Source: Clostridia bacterium
GTDB lineage: Bacteria > Bacillota > Clostridia > Christensenellales > UBA1242
Direction of reading: 5' to 3'
Length of the DNA: 9,626 nucleotides
Assembly (NCBI GenBank): GCA_028694075.1
Contig: JAQUUD010000046.1
Location: forward strand, 1 to 9,626
In this document: piece by piece, positions 1 through 6,213 of the stretch
Numbering within the stretch: the stretch's first letter is position 1
How the letters are laid out: every line of letters begins with the position of its first letter
Position numbers and translations under genes: made by a program
The notes under the pieces: model-generated
Told to the model about the DNA's origin: nothing
Database searches by the model: none
The model's input: only the letters and a program-made list of their open reading frames with translations

Positions 1-46
1 TAGTCCCCGCTGTTTCACTTATTAGAAATTTTAAAGTTTGACTCAT
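1..46 (-). CDS. 5' end of an unidentified protein gene (partial)
   Basis: Only the first 15 codons are present, beginning MSQTLKFLISETAGT and running off the left edge. The start is supported by a GAGGT ribosome binding site (plus-strand 52-56), five bases before the ATG, and by a perfect-consensus promoter just upstream (80-108). The stretch is too short for a firm identity. The ending ETAGT, with a next codon beginning with A, would suit the S4 domain start of an RluA/RluD-type pseudouridine synthase (usual pattern AGxRLD). IspH, a common neighbour of cmk and S1 genes in Clostridia, also has a TAG-like start, but its Cys codon cannot begin with A, so canonical IspH does not fit. The existence of the gene is likely; the family is a guess. 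Confidence 0.45.
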   Translation of the reverse strand, partial: MSQTLKFLISETAGT

Positions 47-79
47 TCAATACCTCAATCTGTTTAATTTTCTTTTTCA

Positions 80-108
80 ATTATATATAAAAAGCAATGA
101 AATGTCAA
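80..108 (-). promoter_or_regulatory. Consensus sigma-A-type promoter for the left-edge gene
   Basis: On the minus strand TTGACA (plus 103-108) is followed after exactly 17 bases by TATAAT (plus 80-85), a perfect match to the housekeeping consensus. Transcription should start near base 73, giving a leader of about 27 nt before the ATG at 46. It shows that the left-edge gene has its own promoter and is not simply cotranscribed with cmk. Confidence 0.7.
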
Positions 109-119
109 TAATTAATCTC

Positions 120-142
120 AGGCATTTGAATGCAATTTGCCT
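120..142. repeat. Imperfect dyad just upstream of the consensus promoter
   Basis: The arms AGGCA and TGCCT enclose 13 bases that also hold an inner TTG/CAA pair. The dyad lies 11 bases upstream of the -35 box at 103-108 and is one of the few GC-containing words in this very AT-rich spacer. It could be an operator. Read on the plus strand it is followed by TTTT, but no plus-strand gene precedes it, so a terminator role is unlikely. Function is not shown. Confidence 0.25.
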
Positions 143-365
143 TTTCACCTTTATTTTATAATTTTTAGAATTTTAATTACTTTATTAAATTAATTATTTT
201 TATTTATAATCATATATACACATATATAAATTTACTCAAGGAAATGATTTAATAAAATAATTTTTCTTTATAAATAGAACTCATCATAAATGAACTTTAG
301 AAAAAATCAATAAATTTTAGAACTAATAAAATTTCATAAAAAATATCGCTACATTTAGATTTTTT
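143..365. other. AT-rich spacer downstream of cmk, no gene seen
   Basis: This spacer is almost pure A and T, with stop codons in all frames and no ribosome binding site followed by an open frame. A weak A/T hairpin followed by T residues just after the cmk stop (about 335-362, minus strand) could act as a cmk terminator, but it contains almost no GC pairs and I do not call it separately. Confidence 0.5.
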
Positions 366-1061
366 TTATTTTATATTATCCAATTCAGCGTTGTAATCTT
401 TTATTATCTTATACATTTTTTCTGCAACTTTTTCCGCTGGCATATTGCTTGAATCCACTAAGATTGCATCATCTGCTTTTTTTAACGGCGAAATTTTCCT
501 TTTCATATCTCTCTCATCACGAGCCTGCAAATCTTTTTCAATTTGCTCAGTTGATATATTTTTTATTCCCGCTGATTTTTGACGTTTTTTTACACGCTTC
601 ACTCTTTCACTCATACTTGCAATTAAGAAAAATTTATATTTTGAGTTGGGAATAACAACTGTGCCAACATCTCTGCCTTCCATAACAACTTTGAAGTTTG
701 ATGCAATGTGTCTTTGAATTTCAGTTAATTTATTTCTAACTTTTTCAACCTGAGCAACAATCGTTGTTGCGAACTCCACATTTGGTTCTGCAAGTTTATT
801 GAAATCAACCTGCTCTTTATTTACAAATATTGTCTGAGCCCCTGTTTTTTTATCAAACACAACATCAATTTCAATCTTGTCCGCGCATTTTTTTACGCTT
901 TCAGTATCATTTATATCAACATTCATCTGCAAACACTTAAATGCAAAAGTTCTATAAAGCGAACCCGAGTTCAAATAATACCAACCTAGTTTTTCAGCCA
1001 GCAACTTCGCCACTGTTGTCTTGCCCGCCCCTGCGACCCCGTCTATTGCAACGCATTCCAT
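366..1061 (-). CDS. cmk: Cytidylate kinase
   Basis: This cytosolic enzyme transfers phosphate from ATP to CMP or dCMP, recycling pyrimidine nucleotides for RNA and DNA. The product is 231 aa, close to the usual 220-230. Visible motifs are the Walker A loop GVAGAGKTT (residues 8-16; most relatives have GPAGAGKST), NSGSLYR in place of the usual DTGAMYR, the CMP-binding segment EGRDVGTVV (128-136), and the lid region RDERD followed by the conserved SPLKKADDAI. I chose the ATG at 1061 over one eight codons upstream because AAAGGAG lies six bases before it and because family members start right at the P-loop strand. In Clostridia cmk commonly sits near the S1 gene; here a tRNA and a repeat array separate them. 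A 16-residue lead before a usual start and a divergent P-loop Pro-to-Val change are the only oddities. Confidence 0.95.
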   Translation of the reverse strand: MECVAIDGVAGAGKTTVAKLLAEKLGWYYLNSGSLYRTFAFKCLQMNVDINDTESVKKCADKIEIDVVFDKKTGAQTIFVNKEQVDFNKLAEPNVEFATTIVAQVEKVRNKLTEIQRHIASNFKVVMEGRDVGTVVIPNSKYKFFLIASMSERVKRVKKRQKSAGIKNISTEQIEKDLQARDERDMKRKISPLKKADDAILVDSSNMPAEKVAEKMYKIIKDYNAELDNIK

Positions 1062-1067
1062 AAAAAA

Positions 1068-1074
1068 CTCCTTT
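1068..1074 (-). promoter_or_regulatory. Ribosome binding site that fixes the cmk start
   Basis: The minus-strand word AAAGGAG ends six bases before the ATG at 1061. The longer reading that begins at 1085 would place this site inside the coding region and has no binding site of its own, so the shorter start is preferred. Confidence 0.8.
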
Positions 1075-1144
1075 ATCATATCCATCTCAAGAAAATATAT
1101 TTTTTACAATTTTGTTAAATTCTCAAAAAAATATTGTTTAAATC

Positions 1145-1174
1145 ATATTAACCTATTTCAATATAAAAAATCAA
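1145..1174 (-). promoter_or_regulatory. Possible cmk promoter
   Basis: On the minus strand TTGATT (plus 1169-1174) and TAATAT (plus 1145-1150) are 18 bases apart, which would give a start near 1138 and a leader of about 77 nt. The surrounding sequence is so AT-rich that chance matches are expected. Confidence 0.3.
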
Positions 1175-1246
1175 ATAATACAACAACTTTCCGTGAATAA
1201 GTTAAAAATATGATAAAAAATTTTAAATTTAGATTAAAATGTTTTG

Positions 1247-1290
1247 TTAAATTAAAAGTTTTATTAGATTAAATTAAAAGTTTTATTAGA
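1247..1290. repeat. Two-copy 22-bp tandem repeat
   Basis: Bases 1247-1268 are repeated exactly at 1269-1290, with a partial degenerate third copy on the left side (about 1232-1246) and six matching bases on the right. The unit is nearly all A and T and lies between cmk and the tRNA. It most likely arose by replication slippage. Confidence 0.8.
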
Positions 1291-1310
1291 TTAAAATATT
1301 TTAATTTTTA

Positions 1311-1341
1311 ATAAAAATTGATTATTTAATAAAATAATCAA
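1311..1341 (-). terminator. Candidate intrinsic terminator after tRNA-Thr
   Basis: Read on the minus strand, a perfect 10-bp stem with a 4-base loop (plus 1318-1341, outer arms TTGATTATT and AATAATCAA) is followed directly by five U residues (plus 1313-1317). It lies about 30 bases past the tRNA 3' end. The stem has only one G-C pair, so it would be weak, but position and layout fit. Confidence 0.45.
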
Positions 1342-1372
1342 CCATTAAAATGCCTTTTAACAGACAATTGTT

Positions 1373-1448
<76 letters not shown>

Positions 1449-1498
1449 ACGACTCCAAATCTTTTAACAGATTGAAAAAAACTGATATTAAAAAAGCA

Positions 1499-1534
1499 CA
1501 TTGATTATACACTATAAATCGAATATAATCAATG
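1499..1534. promoter_or_regulatory. Symmetric bidirectional promoter between tRNA-Thr and the left repeat array
   Basis: On the minus strand TTGATT (plus 1527-1532) and TATAAT (plus 1504-1509) are 17 bases apart and serve tRNA-Thr, with a leader of about 50 nt. The plus strand has the same two boxes, TTGATT at 1501-1506 and TATAAT at 1524-1529, also 17 bases apart, pointing into the repeat array. The reason is an 11-bp perfect inverted repeat (arms 1499-1509 and 1524-1534, CATTGATTATA and its complement). The minus-strand promoter is well supported by the gene; the plus-strand one follows from symmetry only. Confidence 0.65.
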
Positions 1535-1593
1535 ATAATTTGAAAATTATTCAAAGCATTTCAATAATCAAAATTTAATTTCATCATTATTTT

Positions 1594-2098
1594 GCGAGCG
1601 GATATTTCAAGTCAAACGGGCAAACCGACTGTCAACCGGACCAAGCAACAGTCAAACGGGTAAACCGACTGTCAAACGGGCAAATCAACAGTCAACCAGA
1701 CAAAGCGAGCGCGCGTTAGCAGTGCGAGCGGACATTTCAAGTCAACCGGACAAAGCGAGCGGATTAGGGCGAGCGGGCAAGTCAACCGGACAAACCGACT
1801 GTCAAACGGACAAATCAACAAATCAAACGAACGAGTCAAACGTGCTATTCGAACGGACAAAGCGAGCGCGCGTTAGCAGTGCGAGCGGACATTTCAAGTC
1901 AACCGGACAAAGCGAGCGGATTAGGGCGAGCGGGCAAGTCAAATGGACAAACCGACTGTCAAATAGACCAAGCGAGCGGATTAGGGCGAGCGGTCAAGTC
2001 AAACGGACAAACCGACTGTCAAATAGACAAATCAAACAGGCTATTCAACCGGACAAAGCGAGCGGATTAGGGCGAACGGGCATTTATCGGTCAATTTG
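1594..2098 (+). repeat. Left short-unit repeat array, GTCAAACGGGC orientation
   Basis: About 500 bp are built almost wholly from degenerate units, mostly 13-32 bp and often about 20 bp, that end in CGGGC or CGGAC and contain words such as CCGACTGTCAA, CAACAGTCAA and AGCGAGCG. One 60-base line (1921-1980) has 32 G or C, whereas the line starting at 2101 has 2. Longer modules recur: AAGCGAGCGGATTAGGGCGA occurs around 1752, 1909, 1971 and 2057 (the last with one variant flank), and a 32-bp module with flanks AGCGAGCGCG and GTGCGAGCGG occurs around 1702 and 1859. The open frames across it lack ribosome binding sites and change with the repeat phase, so I do not regard it as coding. The same family recurs inverted at 8716-9099. 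I do not recognise it as a described element. Confidence 0.9.
1699..1942 (+). repeat. 157-bp-period duplication inside the left array
   Basis: Bases 1699-1785 are identical to 1856-1942 over 87 bp, a period of 157 bp. The rest of the first period diverges, so the array has grown by duplication of multi-unit blocks and then drifted. The recent identity suggests ongoing turnover. Confidence 0.85.
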
Positions 2099-2110
2099 AT
2101 ATTTAACAAA

Positions 2111-2150
2111 ATTATTTTTAAAATAATCAATTTTAATAAAATATTAAAAT
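2111..2150 (-). terminator. Paired A/T hairpins after the S1 gene
   Basis: Two perfect A/T-only inverted repeats lie 3' of the S1 stop: arms 2130-2137 with 2143-2150 (5-base loop), and arms 2111-2118 with 2120-2127 (one central base). Minus-strand reading of the second is followed by TTTTG. Because they are symmetric they could also stop plus-strand transcripts leaving the array. Stems without GC pairs are weak, so the call is tentative. Confidence 0.3.
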
Positions 2151-2153
2151 AAT

Positions 2154-3197
2154 TTAATTTTCGTTTGTTAAGATACAAGAAAGAGCAACTCGTTCTTTTT
2201 CCAAATCTACGCTTTTTATAACAATATCAATTTCCTGCCCGGGTTTCACAATCTCATAAATTCGTTTTTTAGGTTCATTTGTGTCAGCAATGTGAAGAAG
2301 TCCTTCAATATTCTCATTTAAAACAATTAACGCCCCAAAAGGTAAAATTTTCGTTACCGTGCCTTTATAAATTTTGCCAATTTCTAAAGCCTTTAGTTTG
2401 GCAAGTTTCACATTTTCAGACATTTGTTTTAAGCCTAATAAAATTTTTTTATTTTCCTTATCAACCTTTAAAATTTTAAATAACTTTTCTTCGCCTTCCG
2501 TCAAAAAGTTTTCAACTTTGTCAACTTTTTCATAAGCCAAATCAGAAATATGAATAAAACAATCAACCCCATCAACATTCACAAAAGCCCCATACGGCAT
2601 AATTTTGATAACTTTGCCTTTCACAATTTTGTCCACATCAATGTTTTGCCAAAATGTGTTCTCAATCATAACTTGATTTTCTTTTTTTAAAGCAATAATT
2701 GATGCAAAAATGCTTTTCTTAATTTTATCAATTTCCAGCACCACAACGTCAATTTTTTTATTTAAATATTTACCTAAAACATAACTTGGTTTAACTGAAA
2801 TATGCCTGTTAGGTACAATTATTTTATACTCCCCAAGATAACCGATTAAATTATTATTTTGAATTCTAACAACTTCAAAACTGAATTTAGATCCCGTTTT
2901 CAAAATCTCTGCTCGCTTATTGCCGGATAACATTTTTTCTGCTTGCGCCTTTGAAAGCAAAATCATATTTTCATTATTTTTTTCTCCAAGGAGCAGAACC
3001 GAAAAAGCATCACCAATTTTTGCATTAACAAAATCGGGATATTCTTTTTCGGGGATAAAACCATCAAGTTTTCCACCGATATCAAAAACAGCACCATCAT
3101 TTTTCAAAAAAACAACTTTCCCAGAAATAATTTGCTTTTTACTATAATGCATAAAAGTTTTTTCTATGCTTTCCAAATTAAACTTAACATCTTCCAT
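2154..3197 (-). CDS. S1-domain RNA-binding protein, short ribosomal protein S1 type
   Basis: The 347-aa product has four S1 (OB-fold) domains at about residues 22-83, 102-168, 192-257 and 275-342. The third and fourth carry the best motifs (KGKVIKIMPYGAFVNVDGVD, then FIHISDL; and KGTVTKILPFGALIVLNENI, then GLLHIAD). The second is degenerate. This matches the short S1 homologues of Bacillota (YpfD-like, four domains, roughly 350-400 aa), which bind mRNA; whether they are true ribosomal S1 varies by species, so I give no symbol. No ribosome binding site precedes the ATG; instead a promoter at 3204-3232 predicts transcription starting at the A of the ATG. The next in-frame ATG (codon 16) also lacks a binding site and would cut close to domain one. 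The gene is transcribed separately from the PAP2 operon 300 bp upstream. Confidence 0.9.
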   Translation of the reverse strand: MEDVKFNLESIEKTFMHYSKKQIISGKVVFLKNDGAVFDIGGKLDGFIPEKEYPDFVNAKIGDAFSVLLLGEKNNENMILLSKAQAEKMLSGNKRAEILKTGSKFSFEVVRIQNNNLIGYLGEYKIIVPNRHISVKPSYVLGKYLNKKIDVVVLEIDKIKKSIFASIIALKKENQVMIENTFWQNIDVDKIVKGKVIKIMPYGAFVNVDGVDCFIHISDLAYEKVDKVENFLTEGEEKLFKILKVDKENKKILLGLKQMSENVKLAKLKALEIGKIYKGTVTKILPFGALIVLNENIEGLLHIADTNEPKKRIYEIVKPGQEIDIVIKSVDLEKERVALSCILTNEN

Positions 3198-3203
3198 ACA
3201 ATA

Positions 3204-3232
3204 ATTATGACTAAAATTTTAGCAAATGTCAA
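3204..3232 (-). promoter_or_regulatory. Promoter giving a probable leaderless S1 mRNA
   Basis: On the minus strand TTGACA (plus 3227-3232) and CATAAT (plus 3204-3209) are 17 bases apart. Only six bases (3198-3203) separate the -10 box from the ATG, so the usual start position, seven bases after the -10, is the A of the ATG at 3197. The spacer between the boxes holds a perfect 12-base palindrome, CTAAAATTTTAG (3211-3222), which could be an operator or chance in AT-rich DNA. Confidence 0.7.
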
Positions 3233-3275
3233 ACAAATATTTCATTATGTACATAATTAAAAATATTTTTTAATT

Positions 3276-3398
3276 TTATACAATTTTTAACTGAATATAA
3301 AAATATGTTAAATGTGTTTTCAATAAATTAATAAATAAATTTTTTATTATATTATTATTCCAATTAAATAATAATTCATAATACCAATAAAATTCCAT
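3276..3398 (-). CDS. Possible 40-aa small protein
   Basis: A 40-codon frame opens with ATG at 3398, six bases after AAAGGG, in the AT-rich gap between PAP2 and S1. It begins MEFYWYYELLFNWNNN and ends TAA at 3276-3278. The product is rich in Asn, Leu, Ile and aromatic residues with no recognisable motif. In sequence this AT-rich, stop codons are frequent: assuming roughly 88% AT, about one codon in nine is a stop, so a 40-codon run in one frame is expected about 1% of the time. The binding site and length argue for a gene; composition does not rule out chance. Confidence 0.25.
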   Translation of the reverse strand: MEFYWYYELLFNWNNNIIKNLFINLLKTHLTYFYIQLKIV

Positions 3399-3428
3399 AT
3401 AATTCCCTTTAATTAATTATTGGATTAT

Positions 3429-3499
3429 TATTTAATTTATTTTGATTTGTATTTAATTTATTTTATAATTTTTATTATTATTTATTTATTATTTATTTA
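3429..3499. repeat. Low-complexity A/T repeats at the PAP2 3' end
   Basis: The 15-bp word TATTTAATTTATTTT occurs at 3429-3443 and 3450-3464 (21-bp period), followed by runs of TTTATTTA up to the PAP2 stop. No clear terminator hairpin was seen here. Confidence 0.5.
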
Positions 3500-4417
3500 T
3501 TTCGTTTTATTTTCCTTATCAATAAATCTATGTTTAAAAAATAGAGTTACGAGCAAAGTAACAAGCCCCGCCATTAACACATCACTTAAAAAATGTGCCC
3601 CAGCAATTATTCTTGCCAGCCCAACAATTAATATCAAGACAACTGGTGTCGCCCAGCAAAAAATTTTCCAAAATTTACTTTTAAATTTTTTAAATAAACA
3701 AGGTAAACAAATCAATGTAAATGTGATGGCTGTGGCGGTTACATGCCCTGACGGAAAGGATTTAAACATATCGGCAGTTAAGCCAGCCTGTTGCAAATTT
3801 TCAAATAACCCCGTACCGTTTAAGAAAAACCAAGGCGTATAAAATGAAAAATCTTCTAAATAATTCATTGCCTTAAATCTAATTCTTCCGAATACAAATG
3901 TTTTGCTTATTTGAGTGATAAGGTTTGATACAAAAACAACACATATGATGACAAAAGCAAATTTTATTAGAACATTTATTTGTTTTTGTTTAAAAAATTT
4001 TAATGATAAAATCGATAAAATAGTCAAAATAATTGCAACTGAAATTGAAAAAATAAGAAAATAATAATTAAATTCAATTGTCATATAATTACTAAGATAT
4101 ATAGTTGCCTTATTAATGAAAATAAAAAAAGTTAAAAAAATTAAAATGCTAATTACAACCTGATAAAAATATTTTAAATTATTTTTTATATTAAATTTTA
4201 ACCACCAAAAAATCACAGCAAAAGCAAATGCAAGAAAAAAATATAAAGCCCCTTCTCCAATTATTTCAAAAATGATTGCAAATAAATTTGAAGTTATTAT
4301 CTCTCCAGGACTTAAATCGGCTAAAAGAAAACTGATTTGCAAATCGAAAAAAGTTGCAACAATCAATATTGAAAAAATTACTCCGCCTAATATAAAGTAT
4401 TTTTTTGAATTTTTCAA
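3497..4417 (-). CDS. PAP2-family membrane phosphatase
   Basis: The 306-aa protein is an integral membrane phosphatase of the type-2 phosphatidic acid phosphatase family, whose members act on undecaprenyl diphosphate, phosphatidate or phosphatidylglycerophosphate at the outer face of the membrane. The catalytic motifs are present: a first motif K172 with FGRIRF (176-181), where the usual Pro after the second Arg is Phe and the lysine spacing is one residue longer than classic; PSGH (222-225) with nucleophile-assisting His225; and R269-x5-H275-x3-D279. Hydrophobic segments at about 8-27, 44-71, 87-103, 117-139, 150-170, 225-241, 256-272 and 279-294 indicate several membrane helices. The start is TTG at 4417, chosen because AAAGGTGG (plus 4424-4431) lies six bases upstream. 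It is 33 bases after the hemZ-like stop, so probably the last gene of the recJ operon. The substrate cannot be told from sequence. Confidence 0.88.
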   Translation of the reverse strand: MKNSKKYFILGGVIFSILIVATFFDLQISFLLADLSPGEIITSNLFAIIFEIIGEGALYFFLAFAFAVIFWWLKFNIKNNLKYFYQVVISILIFLTFFIFINKATIYLSNYMTIEFNYYFLIFSISVAIILTILSILSLKFFKQKQINVLIKFAFVIICVVFVSNLITQISKTFVFGRIRFKAMNYLEDFSFYTPWFFLNGTGLFENLQQAGLTADMFKSFPSGHVTATAITFTLICLPCLFKKFKSKFWKIFCWATPVVLILIVGLARIIAGAHFLSDVLMAGLVTLLVTLFFKHRFIDKENKTK

Positions 4418-4450
4418 TCTCTTCCACCTTTAATATTTCATTAAATTTTC

Positions 4451-6181
4451 TCATTTAAACAATTTTAATTTTTCGATAATTATGCTCTCTAATTGACCGA
4501 TATATTGCGTTATTGATTTAGGATTGACTTGTTGTTGCTTGAAATCATCAACAACTATACTGGAAGTAGAGTTAACTCCACAAGCCATTAAAATACTATT
4601 TTGTTCACTTATGTTTAATTCAAAAATACTTTTTGTCCCCGTTTTACAATATCCAATTATATCTATATTTTTGTTTATTAAATCGCCAAAATTGTCTTTA
4701 AAAGAATTGCCAATTTTGTCTTCATTATCGCTATGCTTTATGTTAGTATTTACAAGACAATTGTTTTCAAATGATGAATTGTTATCAAAAATCATTTCTT
4801 TTTGAAGAAAATAAGGTTTGTAACCATCTCCAACCAATTTTTCGTTTGCATAATTTACCATATCAACAATTTGATTAATTTTATCAAAACTTGTTTCGAC
4901 TATTTCATTTGTTGAAATTTGCTTGTTATTTAGGTTTGCATTTATTGTAATATTATCAGGCGAAAGTTCAAGCAATAAACCAATATTTTTCTTAAAATTC
5001 TTTAAATTCTCATTTGGTATGCCGGCCGTTAGATCAATGTTTATAATGAAATCAAATTCCATACAATCTTTATAAAAATTTATTAAATCTTGAAAATTAA
5101 AATTCTTTTGCATTTGTTTCAAAGTTTTTGATGTGAATGTTTCAGGATTAATTGATATGCGAGTTACACCGTAATTTTTTAAAATTTGCAATTTATTTTT
5201 GGTTAATGAGCGAGGTGAGCCACATTCAACTGTGAATTCTGAGAATAAAAAAGCAAGTTCTTCTAAAAGTATGCCCAATTCATTAGCGTTTAATAATGCT
5301 ATATCTCCGCCGATATAAATTGTTTTGACAACATACGCTTTTCTGACAATTATTTTTTTTAGTGCTTTGATTTCCTTAATTAACGCATTAAAATAACTAA
5401 AAAAAATTGTTGAAAAATCGTGTTCATTATTCTCAAAATTTTTAACTTGATTTTTAAAAAAACTGGTAACATCATTATTTTTTGTGCCTTCATTTCTACA
5501 AATTTCAGTTTCTTTTTCCAAACCATAGTTTTCGGCTTTCTGACCCAAAATTATTTGATTTTTATTCCTTGCATCAACACATTTATTAACAGAGAAATTG
5601 ATAAAATTTGATGAATTGTTAAATGATGAAATATTTATGTATAAATTAACCAAATTTTCATTGTTGATAATATCTTTTTGATTGCTTAAAATTTGTGAAA
5701 CAAGTTTGGCATTTTTAGGCTCAACCGCAAAATACTCAATAAGTTTTTCTTCAATATAAGCAATATCTTCGCCTTGCTTTATTAATTGTTTTGCAATTTT
5801 TATCGGATTTTCATTCGTCAAACAGCCCCAAGGAAATTTTTTATTTGAATATGCTGAGATGGATTTATACACCGCAAGTCTAATCAAATTTTTTACTGTT
5901 TCATTCTTTTGATCATCATTTTTAAAAGTTGCTCTTTTATTTGAATATGATGCTTCCGAAAGGCAAATTTCTTCGTTTTCGTCACATTCTTTTCCATCAA
6001 TTTCAGTTTTATCATTTATTGAAACCAATGATATTTTGTTTATAATTAAATTTTCCTTGAAATCAAGATGATGTTTCAAAATTATGTCGTCATTTTTTTC
6101 TAATAAATTACAAGGAAAAAACAAAAGTGAAATATCAGTAATGTCGGTTTCAAATTCTTTAATATTTGTAATAATTTTCAT
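4451..6181 (-). CDS. HemZ-family radical-SAM-like protein lacking the cluster cysteines
   Basis: The 576-aa product aligns by eye with HemZ, the coproporphyrinogen III dehydrogenase-like radical SAM family of Bacillota (about 500 aa). Family landmarks are PWGCLTNENP (117-126; usually PWG-LTG-RP), LYINI at 180-184 (usually LYIxIPFC), YIGG (289-292), FTVECGSPRSLTKNKLQILK (316-335), YGVTRISINPETFTSKTLKQ (337-356), NIDLTAGIPNE (381-391), GYKPYFLQ (453-460) and a GYCKTGTKSIFELNI tail (510-524). The CX3CX2C motif, however, reads F187, S191, I194, and GGxTP reads GGDIAL (291-296). No other CX3CX2C exists in the protein, so it should not bind the 4Fe-4S cluster as the family does. Asn/Lys-rich insertions near 55-95, 198-255 and 463-505 explain the extra length. 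The start has AAAAGGAG six bases upstream, 32 bases after the recJ stop. The recJ-hemZ pairing matches a known Clostridia neighbourhood. Catalysis as HemZ is doubtful. Confidence 0.8.
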   Translation of the reverse strand: MKIITNIKEFETDITDISLLFFPCNLLEKNDDIILKHHLDFKENLIINKISLVSINDKTEIDGKECDENEEICLSEASYSNKRATFKNDDQKNETVKNLIRLAVYKSISAYSNKKFPWGCLTNENPIKIAKQLIKQGEDIAYIEEKLIEYFAVEPKNAKLVSQILSNQKDIINNENLVNLYINISSFNNSSNFINFSVNKCVDARNKNQIILGQKAENYGLEKETEICRNEGTKNNDVTSFFKNQVKNFENNEHDFSTIFFSYFNALIKEIKALKKIIVRKAYVVKTIYIGGDIALLNANELGILLEELAFLFSEFTVECGSPRSLTKNKLQILKNYGVTRISINPETFTSKTLKQMQKNFNFQDLINFYKDCMEFDFIINIDLTAGIPNENLKNFKKNIGLLLELSPDNITINANLNNKQISTNEIVETSFDKINQIVDMVNYANEKLVGDGYKPYFLQKEMIFDNNSSFENNCLVNTNIKHSDNEDKIGNSFKDNFGDLINKNIDIIGYCKTGTKSIFELNISEQNSILMACGVNSTSSIVVDDFKQQQVNPKSITQYIGQLESIIIEKLKLFK

Positions 6182-6213
6182 TGCTTTCTCCTTTTCAAAT
6201 TTTAAAATATTTT

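Noticed and set aside
1..46. IspH as the left-edge gene
   Set aside because: The next codon after ETAGT begins with A, which excludes the cluster cysteine at the usual place; neighbourhood alone is not enough.
1062..1085. Upstream ATG for cmk
   Set aside because: No ribosome binding site, adds eight residues before the P-loop strand, and the AAAGGAG at 1068-1074 clearly serves the ATG at 1061.
1722..2099. 125-codon open frame across the left array, and others in the same array on both strands
   Set aside because: They start at GTG or other codons without a ribosome binding site, and the residue pattern only reflects repeated words shifting phase; the 20-bp unit is not a multiple of three, and the right array of the same family has stop codons in its core (TTAGAC, TTGACT).
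3420..3842. 140-codon plus-strand frame over the PAP2 3' region
   Set aside because: Its first third is A/T repeat, the remainder is the complement of PAP2 coding sequence, and no ribosome binding site is present.
4266..4454. 62-codon minus-strand frame whose ATG overlaps the hemZ-like stop (ATGA)
   Set aside because: It has no ribosome binding site of its own position-wise, overlaps the PAP2 start out of frame, and has no protein-like pattern; the PAP2 TTG start has a much better binding site.
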